Shown one piece after another: positions 31,700 through 40,006 of a stretch of 64,000 nt of DNA; within the stretch, counting starts at the first letter, position 1; each line of letters starts with the position of its first letter. A model generated the notes under the pieces. The model made no database searches. It worked only from the letters and a program-made list of their open reading frames with translations, and was not told the origin of the DNA. The position numbers and the translations under genes are program-made. The stretch is taken from NCBI RefSeq assembly GCF_030551255.1, contig NZ_CP130630.1, positions 5,437,501-5,501,500 of the forward strand. The letters run 5' to 3'. This stretch comes from Streptomyces sp. NL15-2K (GTDB lineage: Bacteria; Actinomycetota; Actinomycetes; Streptomycetales; Streptomycetaceae).

Positions 31700-32728
31700 T
31701 CAGGGGTTGAGGCCCTTGCTGCGCAGCCAGGCCATCGGGTCGATCCCGTTGTCGGCCCCGCCCGGGTGGACCTCCAGGTGGAGGTGCGCGCCGGTCACGT
31801 TGCCCGTGGCGCCCACGCGGCCGATGACATCGCCCGTGTTGACCTTCTGGCCGACGCTGACGCTGATCGACGACTGGTGGGCGTACCAGATCTCCGTACC
31901 GTCGTCGAGGGTGAGCACCGTCTTGTAGCCGTACGACCCCTCGTAGCCGGCCTGGGTGATCGTGCCGCTGTGCACCGCCTTGATCAGCGTGCCCGTGGGC
32001 GCGGCGAAGTCGAGGCCGGTGTGCTGGCCGGAGGACCAGTAGGCGCCGGACTGACCGAAGGTGGAGGTGATGGTGTACGAGGACGTCGGCAGCGTGAACT
32101 GCCTGGCCAGCTCGGCGAGGCGCTCGGCCTCGGCCTTCTGCCTGGCCGCCTCCTCCGCCTTCTCCTTCGCCGCGGCGGCCTTGGCCTCGGCCTCCTTCTC
32201 CGCCTTGGCGACCGCTTCGGCGGCGGCCTTCTCGGCGGCGGCCGCGGCCTCGGCGGCGGCCTTGCTCTCGACCTGGTCCTGCTGCTGCTCGGCCTGGGCC
32301 AGGATCCGGGAGCGCAGCGCCTCCCCGGCGCCCGAGGTCCCCTGCTCGGTGTCGGCGGAGGCCACACCGACGCTGCTGAGCGCGGTCGCGGAGCCTTCGG
32401 GGGCTTCGTCGTCCGATATCAGGGAACCCACGTTGGGGAGGTCGGGCATGGAGATGGACACCGGCGGCTTGCCGGTCTGCGCGCTGGCCATGCCGCCCGC
32501 GCCGACGGCGGCTATGACGCCGACGCCGAGGACGGTGGAGCTGCGGGCGAGTCCGCCGCGCTGCTTGGCGACACGGTGCCGGCCGCGTATGGGTCGGATG
32601 GACTCCTCTGTGGGATTCCACTCCGTCCAGGGGCCCTCGTCGGTGCGGTAGTCGCCGTAGCCGAAGGTCTCGCTCTCGCGCTGGCTCGGCTCGAACGGGG
32701 CTTCTGGGGCAGGCCGGTTGGACGCCAC
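31700..32728 (-). CDS. M23-family (LytM-like) peptidoglycan peptidase
   Basis: A 342-residue secreted or membrane-anchored protein. A cytoplasmic start with basic residues precedes a hydrophobic stretch (about 58-80, VLGVGVIAAVGAGGMASA). An Ala/Glu/Lys coiled coil (about 130-210) leads to the M23 domain (about 220-340) with all zinc ligands: HTGLDFAAPTG (His, Asp) and GAHLHLEVHPGG (His-x-His). It cleaves peptide bridges of the cell wall or activates other hydrolases. Expression is probably controlled by the c-di-AMP riboswitch directly upstream. GTG 32728 agrees with the basic N-terminus. Confidence 0.9.
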   Translation of the reverse strand: MASNRPAPEAPFEPSQRESETFGYGDYRTDEGPWTEWNPTEESIRPIRGRHRVAKQRGGLARSSTVLGVGVIAAVGAGGMASAQTGKPPVSISMPDLPNVGSLISDDEAPEGSATALSSVGVASADTEQGTSGAGEALRSRILAQAEQQQDQVESKAAAEAAAAAEKAAAEAVAKAEKEAEAKAAAAKEKAEEAARQKAEAERLAELARQFTLPTSSYTITSTFGQSGAYWSSGQHTGLDFAAPTGTLIKAVHSGTITQAGYEGSYGYKTVLTLDDGTEIWYAHQSSISVSVGQKVNTGDVIGRVGATGNVTGAHLHLEVHPGGADNGIDPMAWLRSKGLNP

Positions 32729-32744
32729 GTGGGGCGCACTCCTT

Positions 32745-32898
32745 TCCTTCCTTCTCGCCTACCGGGTTAGCTGACGGGTTCGGAGCAGGAAGGTCTCCTA
32801 CGCGCGTATACCTGCCGTGATTTCACGGTGGCATCCACGCGATTCACCCCAAGTGGTGGTTCCCCGGTTCCCTTGCGGGATTCGGCGCGTGCGCACGG
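32745..32898 (-). promoter_or_regulatory. c-di-AMP (ydaO-yuaA) riboswitch
   Basis: The reverse strand upstream of the M23 gene has the conserved ydaO blocks in order: GAATCCCGCAAGGGAACCGG, TTGGGGTGAATCG, a variable P-arm, then GTAGGAGACC, CTCCGAACCCGTCAGC and TAACCCGGTAGGCG. These are the blocks found ahead of rpfA and other wall hydrolases in Streptomyces. Binding of c-di-AMP normally lowers expression, tying wall hydrolysis to osmotic and growth state. Confidence 0.9.
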
Positions 32899-32941
32899 AG
32901 CCGCCTCTTGTGACGGCTGGGACGACCGCGCTGCGTTATCG

Positions 32942-32997
32942 AACGTTAATAGACCCGGGGGCTCGTTTCCAAGCTGTTCCGCTTGATCATTAACGTT
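32942..32997. repeat. 9-bp inverted repeat upstream of the riboswitch
   Basis: AACGTTAAT (32942-32950) and its exact complement ATTAACGTT (32989-32997) lie 38 bases apart in an AT-rich island ahead of the riboswitch, in the likely promoter zone of the M23 gene. It may bind a regulator; no named consensus is recognised. The rest of 32899-33162 shows no gene. Confidence 0.5.
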
Positions 32998-33162
32998 TTC
33001 GCCCTGGACTTACGGCCCATGACCGGCGAAAAACGGGCGAGTTGGCCATGCCTCAGGTGTCACACAGGTATTGACGGTGTGTCAGTTGTTATGCGGAGAG
33101 GGGTCACCTGATCACCATCCGTGACAACGGTTTCAGGATCACAGAACGATCGCGGAGCGCAC

Positions 33163-33206
33163 GAAAAAACCGAGGGCCGGAACCCTTTCGGATTCCGGCC
33201 CTCGGC
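33163..33206 (-). terminator. Terminator of the initiator tRNA gene
   Basis: On the reverse strand CCGAGGGCCGGAA pairs with its complement across a short loop, and the stem is followed by a run of six T. It lies just after the tRNA. Confidence 0.9.
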
Positions 33207-33212
33207 CTTCAG

Positions 33213-33286
33213 TAGCGGGGACAGGATTTGAACCTGCGACCTCTGGGTTATGAGCCCAGCGAGCTACCGAGCTGCTCCACCCCGCG
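33213..33286 (-). tRNA. Initiator tRNA-fMet (CAU)
   Basis: The 74-base cloverleaf on the reverse strand begins CGCGGGGTGGAGC and has anticodon CAU within CTGGGCTCATAACCCAG. Three consecutive G:C pairs in the anticodon stem and the unpaired first acceptor position (C1 opposite U72) are initiator features. CCA is not encoded. Confidence 0.95.
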
Positions 33287-33362
33287 TCGGTAATCACTAG
33301 TGTACGCCATGCGAAGGACCCGAGTCGCCACGGTTTCCTTCGGGGTCGCGTGGGCGTCCCCC

Positions 33363-34496
33363 TCAGCCCAGCAGATGCCGATTCGGCGCCTTCGCCGGCC
33401 CCTCGCATTCCGGCAGTACGACCACCTCCGCACCCCCGCCCACCAGCACCCCACTCCCATCGGCCCCCGCCACGAACGTGTCCGGCTCCCGCCAAGCCGT
33501 CACCACCCGCCGCACCCCCGCCTCCAGAATCAGCCGAGCACACGGCACCGGCCGGGACGCCCGCCGCGCGCACGGCTCCAGGCTGCTGTACACCGTCGCG
33601 GACGCCAGGCGAGGATCACCCGGCTCGACCTTCCCCAGCGCCGCCTCCTCCGCGTGCACGACGGAGTCACCCTCCCGGGAGTACCCCCGCGCCAGCTCCG
33701 TACCGTCGGCCGCCACCACCACCGCCCCCACACTGAACGCGGTCGCCGACGGCGGACACAGCTCCGCCAGCTCGCACGCGAGCCGCAACCAGTGATGATC
33801 GGCGGCCGACACCGCCCCGCCCACCCCGGGCGCCGTGGGCTCGTACCGCATCAGCACGACGTCACCGACCGCCCGCGTCTCCACCAGCCGCAGCCGCCCG
33901 CCCTGGTAGGGCCCCGGCCCGAACAGCCGGGGCGCCTCCGGGTCCCCCACGAACAGCGGCGCCAGCACCAGCTGGAGCTCATCCGCGAGCCCCTGCCTCA
34001 GCAGCTGGGTGTGGATCCGTCCGCCGCCTTCGACCATCAGGCGGCGGACCCCGCGGACGTCGTGCAGGTGCGTGAGGAGCTGCCGCCAGTCGAGTTCGGC
34101 GCCCAGGGGGGCGATATCGGCGGCCAGACCCACGCCCAGGGCCCGTGCCCGCTCCGCGCCCTTCTCCGTCGTATAGACGATCTTCTCCCCGCCCGTGTGC
34201 CAGAACTTCGCCGCCGGGTCCAGGTCCCCGGAGCCGCTGACCGTGACCTTGAGGGGGTACTCCGGCTTGCCCTCGGCCACCCGGGCCGCCCGCCGCTCCG
34301 GCGAGTTGACCAGCAGCCGCGGATTGTCGGCACGGATGGTCCCCGCGCCGACCAGGATCGCGTCGACGGACGCCCGTACCGCGTCGACCCGGTCGAAGTC
34401 GGCCGGGCTGGACAGCAGCAGGCGCTCGGGGCCGGTGTCGTCCAGGTAGCCGTCGAGGGAGACGGCGGCGGAGAGGAGGACGTACGGGTGGGGCAT
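33363..34496 (-). CDS. RibD-like bifunctional reductase-deaminase with swapped domain order
   Basis: A 377-residue protein. Residues 1-225 are a RibD_C/DHFR-like reductase (AAVSLDGYLDD, then GAGTIRADNPRLL and LMVEGGGRIHTQLL). Residues 240-360 are a cytidine-deaminase-like zinc domain (HAEEAAL, then EPCARRASRPVPCARLI). In standard RibD the deaminase comes first. These two activities convert the GTP cyclohydrolase II product in riboflavin synthesis, and ribA lies 720 bases away across a MarR gene. It could supply an extra flavin branch or a pyrimidine-type metabolite. ATG 34496 has GAGGGA upstream. The order swap is also known in some actinobacteria. Confidence 0.83.
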   Translation of the reverse strand: MPHPYVLLSAAVSLDGYLDDTGPERLLLSSPADFDRVDAVRASVDAILVGAGTIRADNPRLLVNSPERRAARVAEGKPEYPLKVTVSGSGDLDPAAKFWHTGGEKIVYTTEKGAERARALGVGLAADIAPLGAELDWRQLLTHLHDVRGVRRLMVEGGGRIHTQLLRQGLADELQLVLAPLFVGDPEAPRLFGPGPYQGGRLRLVETRAVGDVVLMRYEPTAPGVGGAVSAADHHWLRLACELAELCPPSATAFSVGAVVVAADGTELARGYSREGDSVVHAEEAALGKVEPGDPRLASATVYSSLEPCARRASRPVPCARLILEAGVRRVVTAWREPDTFVAGADGSGVLVGGGAEVVVLPECEGPAKAPNRHLLG

Positions 34497-34547
34497 CGGC
34501 GCGGTCCCTCTCGGAGGAGAATCAGGCGTTTCAACAGGGCTGCTTGG

Positions 34548-34559
34548 TTCAAGTTTGAA
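34548..34559. promoter_or_regulatory. Candidate MarR operator between ribD-like and marR genes
   Basis: TTCAAGTTTGAA, an inverted repeat with one central mismatch pair, lies 20 bases before the MarR start. It shares the TTCAA/TTGAA core with the two palindromes in front of ribA. Confidence 0.6.
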
Positions 34560-34578
34560 ACAAACCTACACTGGCTGC

Positions 34579-35097
34579 ATGACGACTCGCTGGCTCACCC
34601 CGAAGGAGCAGCGCGCCTGGCGCGCGTACGTCGCCGCGACGCACCTCCTGGAGGACGCGCTCGACCGGCAGCTCCAGCAGGACGCCGACATGCCCCACCT
34701 GTACTACTCCATCCTGGCCACCCTCTCCGAGACCCCGGAACGCAGCCTGCGTATGACCGACCTCGCCGAGCAGCTGAAGATCACGCGCAGCCGGCTGACG
34801 TACGGGGTGACACGGCTGGAGAAGGACGGTCTGGTACGGCGGGAGAGCTGCCGCTGGGACAAGCGTGGCAGCCTCGCCATTCTCACCGACGAGGGCATGG
34901 CGGTCCTGGAAGAGGCGGCGCCGGGACACGTCGAGACAGTCCGCGCCTCCCTCTTCGACCACCTCTCCGAGGAGCAGGTGGGCCAGCTGGAGGAGATCTG
35001 CACGGGAATCACCCGGGCCCTCCAGGGAGACGACGGGGAGCGCCCCGCTGCCGACGAGGTCCCTTGGCGTCGCCGCTCGTCCCCGTCCTGCCAGTGA
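34579..35097 (+). CDS. MarR-family regulator of the riboflavin-type genes
   Basis: A 172-residue winged-helix regulator: helix-turn-helix RMTDLAEQLKITRSRLTYGVTRLEKDGLVRR, wing with CRWDKRGSLAILTDEG. It lies between the divergent RibD-like gene and the co-oriented ribA. Three related palindromes lie at both of its borders, so it probably represses all three genes. ATG 34579 has no clear ribosome binding site and may be read from a very short leader. The last 20 residues are Arg/Ser/Pro-rich and not conserved in style. Confidence 0.88.
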   Translation: MTTRWLTPKEQRAWRAYVAATHLLEDALDRQLQQDADMPHLYYSILATLSETPERSLRMTDLAEQLKITRSRLTYGVTRLEKDGLVRRESCRWDKRGSLAILTDEGMAVLEEAAPGHVETVRASLFDHLSEEQVGQLEEICTGITRALQGDDGERPAADEVPWRRRSSPSCQ

Positions 35098-35116
35098 CCC
35101 TCACCGCAAACCCGTT

Positions 35117-35132
35117 GCTTCAAATTTAAAGC
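35117..35132. promoter_or_regulatory. MarR operator 1 upstream of ribA
   Basis: GCTTCAAATTTAAAGC is a 16-base near-perfect palindrome located 87 bases before the ribA start. It shares 13 of 16 bases with the second palindrome 48 bases on. Confidence 0.65.
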
Positions 35133-35164
35133 ATGGGGTAGGGTCCGTACTCGTAGATCTGCTT

Positions 35165-35180
35165 GCTTCAAATCTGAAGC
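35165..35180. promoter_or_regulatory. MarR operator 2 upstream of ribA
   Basis: GCTTCAAATCTGAAGC has perfect six-base arms around AATC. The centre-to-centre distance to operator 1 is 48 bases, so dimers could bind on a similar DNA face. It lies 39 bases before the ribA start. Confidence 0.7.
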
Positions 35181-35218
35181 AGATGTGCCACCACCGGACC
35201 CTACCCGGGAGAACCCGC

Positions 35219-35860
35219 ATGCCCGACTTCCCCGCCGCCACCCCGCGCTCCCGCGTCCGGGTACCGCTGCGCTTCCACGACGGCTATGGCGTCGACGCCG
35301 AGCTGGTCACCTTCCACGGCCTGGCCGACGGCCAGGAACACGTGGCCATGGTTCTCGGCGACCCCGCCCCCGGCACGACCCCGCTGGTCCGCCTCCACTC
35401 CGAGTGCCTGACCGGCGACGTCTTCGGCTCCGCCCGCTGCGACTGCGGCCCGCAGCTGCGCGAGGCGGTCGAGCGCATCGCGGACCGCGGCGGCGTCCTG
35501 CTCTACCTCCGCCAGGAAGGCCGCGGCATCGGTCTCTACAACAAGCTCGACGCGTACGCCCTCCAGGACCAGGGCCTCGACACCTACGCCGCCAACACCG
35601 CGCTGGGCCTGCCCGAGGACGCCCGCGACTACACGGCGGCGGCGCAGATGCTCCAGGCCCTGGGCGTCTCTACCCTGGACCTGCTCTCCAACAACCCCGA
35701 CAAGGCGGGCCAGTTGCGCGACCTCGGCATCGCCGTCCGCGACCGCGTGCCCACGGGTGTCTTCACCACCGCACACAACGTCCGTTACCTGCGCGCGAAG
35801 GTCCTCCAGACCCAGCACACGCTGCCGCTGGGCGAACTGACGGGACGCCACGCGGTCTGA
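35219..35860 (+). CDS. ribA: GTP cyclohydrolase II
   Basis: A 213-residue stand-alone enzyme that opens GTP to the diaminopyrimidinone used for riboflavin. All family motifs are present: zinc-binding Cys residues in LHSECLTGDVFGSARCDCG, catalytic LRQEGRGIGLYNK, and LLSNNPDKAGQL. Most Streptomyces have a fused RibBA in the main rib operon, so this monofunctional copy is probably a paralogue with separate MarR control. ATG 35219 is preceded by CCCGGGAGAACC, a weak to fair ribosome binding site. Confidence 0.93.
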   Translation: MPDFPAATPRSRVRVPLRFHDGYGVDAELVTFHGLADGQEHVAMVLGDPAPGTTPLVRLHSECLTGDVFGSARCDCGPQLREAVERIADRGGVLLYLRQEGRGIGLYNKLDAYALQDQGLDTYAANTALGLPEDARDYTAAAQMLQALGVSTLDLLSNNPDKAGQLRDLGIAVRDRVPTGVFTTAHNVRYLRAKVLQTQHTLPLGELTGRHAV

Positions 35861-35893
35861 CAGCGCACTGCCTGCGTCACCGAAGGGCCCGCG

Positions 35894-37453
35894 TTACTGA
35901 GCCGCCTGCGCCGCCCGCGTCACTTGGGGGTGTGCCTTCAGCACCTCACGCTCGCGGGGGGTGAGCGCATCGAGCGGGGTGTCGCGGCGACGGGTCAGCA
36001 GCTCGGTCACCACCTCGGGGTCGAGGGCCGTACCCCCGCCCGCGACCCGCTCCAGCGCGTCGAGGAACTCGTCCACCCGCCCCACCCGGTCCTTGAGCAG
36101 ATAGCCGAGACCGCCCGCGCCCCCGCCCAACAGCTCCGCGGCGTACGACTCCTCGACGTACTGCGAGAGCACCAGCACCGGCAGCCCGGGGATCTTCTCG
36201 CGGGCGACCCGCGCCGCCCGCAGCCCCTCGTCCCGGAAGCCGGGCGGCATCCGCACATCCAGCACCGCGACATCCGGGCGATGCTCCAGCAGCGCGGGCA
36301 GGATCTCCGGCCCGGTGCCGACGACGGCGGCCACCTCGTGCCCGGAGGACGTCAGCAACAGCACGAGCCCTTCGCGCAGCAAGGCGTTGTCCTCGGCGAT
36401 CACCACACGCACGGCAACTCCACCCAGCGCGGCGACCCGCCGCCGCATACCCAGCAGCCCCGAGCCACCGCCGGTCTCGTCGGCGCCGCCCCGCCCCTCG
36501 TCCCGTACCCGCACCAACCCGCGCCGGGTACGGGCGAGGCCCACCTCCGCCCGCGGCGACCCGCTGTACTTGGCGGCGTTGGTCAGCGGCTCGGCCACGA
36601 CGAAGTACGCGGCGGCCTCCACGGCGGCCGGCGCCCGCACGCCCTCCTCCAGACCATCGTCCTCCACCGCCACGGTCAGGCCGCTGCTCGCGGCCGGCGC
36701 CCGCACCGCGCCGACCAGCCCCCGGTCGGTCAGGATCGGCGGATGGATGCCGCGCACCACGTGCCGCAGCTCGGTCAGGGCCCTCCTCGGCCTCGTCCAG
36801 CAGCTTGCGGGCGGCCTCGGGATCACGGTCGTAGGCACGCTTGGCCAGCCCGATCCGCATCGACAGGGCCACCAGCCGCGCCTGCGCGCCGTCGTGCAGA
36901 TCCCTCTCGATCCGGCGCAGCTCGGCACCGTGCGCGGCGATCGCGTCGGCCCGGGTCTCCGTCAGCTCCTCGACCCGCGCGGCCAGCTGCGCCCGCGGCG
37001 ACGGCACGAGCAGCGCGGTCGACCAGTGGGCCTCGGGCCCTTCTGATGGATCTCCGCGGCGTCGCGACGCCCGGCACGCACTCTCGCCGCACCGGACGCC
37101 GCTCCTTCTCCCGCGGAGATCCATCAGAAGGGCCCTAGGTCGGCGAGCCGGACGATCAACGGCAGCACGACGGCACGCCGCCGCAGCAGCCCGTACCCCA
37201 CGCCGTCGTCGACCAGCCCGACGGGCCACAGCGGCAGCGCGAGGAAGACGAGGGCGCCGTAGAAGTAGTAGGCGAGCATCCAGCGCAGGTCGGTGAGCGT
37301 TGCGGGATCCCGTACGGCGATCCGCAGCCGCTCGCGCAGCGTCCCGCTGATGCTCTGATACGCCTCGGGGATCCGCCGCCCCGTCCACGCGGCCGTCAGA
37401 CCCCGCTCGGCACCGGCGATCCGCCGGATCAGCAGCACCGTCTCGGGCAGCAT
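35894..37453 (-). pseudogene. Decayed histidine kinase / response regulator locus
   Basis: Remnants of a NarL-type pair on the reverse strand. A kinase N-terminal part (37453 to about 37136, ending VLPLIVRLADLG) is cut by a 101-base inverted-repeat element. After it the kinase resumes (RIERDLHDGAQARLVALSMRIG) until an extra G near 36782 shifts the frame; the correct frame continues with ALTELRHVVRGIHPPIL. The ATPase domain stops early at LLGMRRRVAALGG and runs directly into the response regulator (RVVIAEDNALLREG), which itself lacks the recognition helices after LTPREREVL. No full-length product is possible from either gene. Confidence 0.85.
37035..37135. mobile_element. MITE-like element with 25-bp perfect terminal inverted repeats
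   Basis: The arm at 37035-37059 (GGGCCCTTCTGATGGATCTC...) and that at 37111-37135 are exact inverse complements. They enclose 51 GC-rich bases with no frame. It interrupts the decayed kinase gene, introducing a TGA stop. Size and structure fit a non-autonomous miniature element; the parent transposase is not in the window. The outermost GGGCC may belong to a target duplication. Confidence 0.8.
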
Positions 37454-37526
37454 CCAGGCGCCGAGGAGGTACCCGTGGAGAGGGTGTAGCGGGCTGCACC
37501 AGGCGACAGGCAGGCCGGGCCGGACG

Positions 37527-37562
37527 GAGGCCGTTCGAGCCGCGCGCGGCTCGAACGGCCTC
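37527..37562 (-). terminator. Terminator of the clpP operon
   Basis: An 18-base arm (GAGGCCGTTCGAGCCGCG) and its exact complement meet with no extra loop bases, 12 bases past the clpP2-like stop. The long perfect stem without a U-run is a common streptomycete terminator form. Confidence 0.75.
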
Positions 37563-37574
37563 GTCGCATCACCG

Positions 37575-38279
37575 TCACACGCGGGAGGCGGCGCCGCGTG
37601 TCGTGATGATCTGGTCGATCAGTCCGTAGTCGAGAGCCCCCTCGGCTGTGAGGATCTTGTCCCGCTCGATGTCCCGACGAACGTCCTCGACGCTCCGGGA
37701 CGAGTGCCTGGAGATCAGTTCCTCCAGCTGTTCCCGCAACCGCGACAGCTCGTTGGCCTGGATCTCGAGGTCGGACACCTGAGCCCGCCCGGTCTCGGCC
37801 GACGGCTGGTGGATCAAGACGCGCGCTCTGGCGAGCGCCATCCGCTTGCCCGGTGTGCCCGCTGCCAGCAGCACAGCCGCGCCGGAGGCGGCCTGGCCCA
37901 TGCAGACCGTCTGGATCTCCGGTTTGACGAACTGCATGGTGTCGTAGATCGCCGTCATCGCCGTGAAGGAGCCACCTGGCGAGTTGATGTAGAGCGAGAT
38001 GTCCCGGTCCGGGTCGGTCGCCTCGAGACACAGCAGTTGGGCCATGATGTCGTTGGCCGTGACGTCATCGACCTGGACGCCCAGGAAGATCACCCGTTCT
38101 TCGAAGAGCTTCGCGTACGGGTCGTACTCCCGCGCACCCTGCGTCGTGCGCTCGACGAAGCGTGGCAGGACGTATCTGGCCTCCGCGTTCAGCCCGCGAT
38201 CGGCGAGGGGAGTGCTGCCGCCTTCCGGGAACGGTCGTGAAGGACCCACCGGCGGCGGGATGCCGGCGTCGCCCCTCAT
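37575..38279 (-). CDS. clpP: ClpP2-like peptidase subunit, extra copy
   Basis: A 234-residue S14 serine peptidase. The catalytic triad is in place: Ser132 (MGQAASGAA), His157 (VLIHQPS) and Asp203 (RRDIERDKI). The N-terminal [21 protein letters not shown] matches streptomycete ClpP2. The usual GQAASAAA is GQAASGAA here, and the about 30-residue leader is Pro/Gly-rich. Its ATG overlaps the stop of the ClpP1-like gene (ATGA). Neither tig nor clpX is adjacent, unlike the housekeeping locus, so this is a second pair. Next to a biosynthetic cluster it may be a drug-resistant target copy; this role is inferred. Confidence 0.92.
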   Translation of the reverse strand: MRGDAGIPPPVGPSRPFPEGGSTPLADRGLNAEARYVLPRFVERTTQGAREYDPYAKLFEERVIFLGVQVDDVTANDIMAQLLCLEATDPDRDISLYINSPGGSFTAMTAIYDTMQFVKPEIQTVCMGQAASGAAVLLAAGTPGKRMALARARVLIHQPSAETGRAQVSDLEIQANELSRLREQLEELISRHSSRSVEDVRRDIERDKILTAEGALDYGLIDQIITTRGAASRV

Positions 38280-38905
38280 CCGTTGCCCGCTCCGGTGCCG
38301 CCCCCACCGGGCACTGCCGACGCCGATCCCATGACCTCGTCGACGAGGCCGTACTCCTTGGCCTCCTCGGCGGAGAACCAGCGGTCGCGGTCGGAGTCGT
38401 GCGTGACTTCCTCGATGGTGCGTCCCGAGTGATGGGCGATCAGCTCGGCCATCTTCCGCTTGGTGCGCAGGAGCTGCTCGGCGTGAATCTTGATGTCCGT
38501 GGCCGAGCCGGCGAGACCCGCGGTCGGCTGATGAATGAGGATCTCGGCGTTCGGCAGCGCGAAGCGCTTGCCCGGTGTGCCCGCGGTGAGCAGGAACTGC
38601 CCCATCGAGGCCGCCAGACCCATGGCGATCGTCACGACGTCGTTCTTGATGTACTGCATCGTGTCGTAGATCGCCATACCCGCCGTGATCGATCCGCCCG
38701 GCGAGTTGATGTACAGAAAGATGTCCTTGTCCGGGTCGCCGGCAAGGAGCAGAAGCTGCGCCGTGATCTTGTTGGCGATGTCGTCGTCAACCTGCTGCCC
38801 GAGAAAGATGATCCGCTCGCCGAGAAGCCGGCTGTACACCTGGTCGCCGATACCGCCGACCATGGGCGAGTCGCCACCAGCAGCGGCAGGCATTAAATGG
38901 CTCAT
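38276..38905 (-). CDS. clpP: ClpP1-like peptidase subunit, extra copy
   Basis: A 209-residue S14 peptidase closely resembling streptomycete ClpP1. The triad is Ser100 (GLAASMGQF), His125 (LIHQPT) and Asp170. The activator-contact start, [24 protein letters not shown], is intact. ClpP1 and ClpP2 form a mixed 14-subunit barrel that works with ClpX or ClpC. ATG 38905 follows GAGGTGG by six bases; a second ATG at 38893 is possible. A ClgR-type box lies about 160 bases upstream, so the pair may respond to protein stress as the housekeeping pair does. Confidence 0.93.
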   Translation of the reverse strand: MSHLMPAAAGGDSPMVGGIGDQVYSRLLGERIIFLGQQVDDDIANKITAQLLLLAGDPDKDIFLYINSPGGSITAGMAIYDTMQYIKNDVVTIAMGLAASMGQFLLTAGTPGKRFALPNAEILIHQPTAGLAGSATDIKIHAEQLLRTKRKMAELIAHHSGRTIEEVTHDSDRDRWFSAEEAKEYGLVDEVMGSASAVPGGGGTGAGNG

Positions 38906-39018
38906 GTATCCACCTCTCGTCCACGACGACTGGGCCGCCATGGCATTTCAGTCCGTGCGTCGTCCGAAACGAGCGAGGTCCGGCACCAGCGGTCACCGAA
39001 ACCACGGCCGTTGAAAGA

Positions 39019-39078
39019 ACCCTAACCTCAGACCGCCGGACCTACTCCGGTCGAGTGACTCGTTCGCTCATAGCGCAC
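39019..39078 (-). promoter_or_regulatory. ClgR box and -10 element of the clpP pair
   Basis: GTTCGC-N5-GCG (39062-39075), the published ClgR recognition pattern of Streptomyces, lies about 38 bases upstream of a TAGGGT -10 candidate (39024-39019) on the reverse strand. That is where an activator binding upstream of -35 would sit. ClgR activates clpP1P2 and other protease genes. The gap 38906-39268 contains no gene otherwise. Confidence 0.6.
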
Positions 39079-39268
39079 GCGGTGCTCTACTGCCGCCCTG
39101 GCTTGAAATCACCGCACCGGCATACCGGGAACACGAGCGGGCAGCCGGGCCGTCGCGACTCGCACGCATTTCCGACATGCCACAGCATCCCCCGCCATGC
39201 TTTAAAATTGGAGCCATTCAGCGCGGCGGATACGACGGGGGAATGCGACTGGTCAAGCAAATATCAAG

Positions 39269-40006
39269 GTGGAGATCGACATTCACGAAGAACCCGTTCT
39301 GGTACTGATCCACAGCCCTGTGTTCGGAGAGTTGACCTGGCATCCGACGGCGGAGCTCCTCGGCGCCCACGGCCGTCCCACGGTCACACCCTCCCTGCGA
39401 GGTGTGCTCGAGGGTCCGCCGCCGTATTACCCCAGGCTCGTTTCGGCCGTCGCCGAGGCCGTCGACCGCCGACACGCCGGCCGGAGCGTGGTGCTCGTGG
39501 GGCACAGCGGCGCCGGCCCTCTGCTGCCCGCGGTGTCGAACGGCCTCGCGGGCACGGCGCTCGGCGTGGTCTTCGTCGACGCCATACTCCCGCACGCCGG
39601 CCAGAGCTGGCTCGACGCGGCACCGGAACCACTGGAAGCGCAGGTCAGGGACCTGGCCACGGAGGGCAGGCTGCCGCCGTGGGACCAGTGGTTCCCGCCC
39701 GGAACCCTCGAGGGACTGGTGCCCGACGAGGCGACGCGTACCCGGTTCTGCGGGGATCTGCCGCGTCCTCCCCTGTCCTACTTCGCGGAACGCGCACCCG
39801 CGGACCAGGGAGTGACGCCCGCTCGCAGCGCCTTCCTGAGGCTCTCCGACGCGTACGAGCAGCAGGCCGCCGAGGCCGAGCGCCGGGGGTGGCGGGTGGC
39901 GCGCCGCCGCGCGCACCACCTGGCCATACTGACGTCGCCCGCAGAGGTCTGCGCGGCGCTCCAGGACCTCACCACCGAGCTCACGAGCAGCCGCCCCCTT
40001 CATTGA
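39269..40006 (+). CDS. Alpha/beta hydrolase
   Basis: A 245-residue serine hydrolase of the alpha/beta fold. The nucleophile elbow is GHSGAG (Ser80), with an early strand VLVLIHSPVFGELTW that supplies the oxyanion-hole region; a catalytic His is likely in RRAHHLAIL near residue 222. Small size and the HSPVFGELTWHPTAE block suggest an esterase or amidase. It is divergent from the clpP pair and precedes the S49 peptidase. It may process the product or act as a resistance hydrolase. GTG 39269 lacks a strong ribosome binding site, so the start is uncertain. Confidence 0.8.
   Translation: MEIDIHEEPVLVLIHSPVFGELTWHPTAELLGAHGRPTVTPSLRGVLEGPPPYYPRLVSAVAEAVDRRHAGRSVVLVGHSGAGPLLPAVSNGLAGTALGVVFVDAILPHAGQSWLDAAPEPLEAQVRDLATEGRLPPWDQWFPPGTLEGLVPDEATRTRFCGDLPRPPLSYFAERAPADQGVTPARSAFLRLSDAYEQQAAEAERRGWRVARRRAHHLAILTSPAEVCAALQDLTTELTSSRPLH

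Noticed and set aside
37575..38905. The housekeeping clpP1P2 locus
   Set aside because: tig and clpX are absent; the flanks are a decayed two-component locus and an alpha/beta hydrolase. Still, the rest of the genome is not visible.
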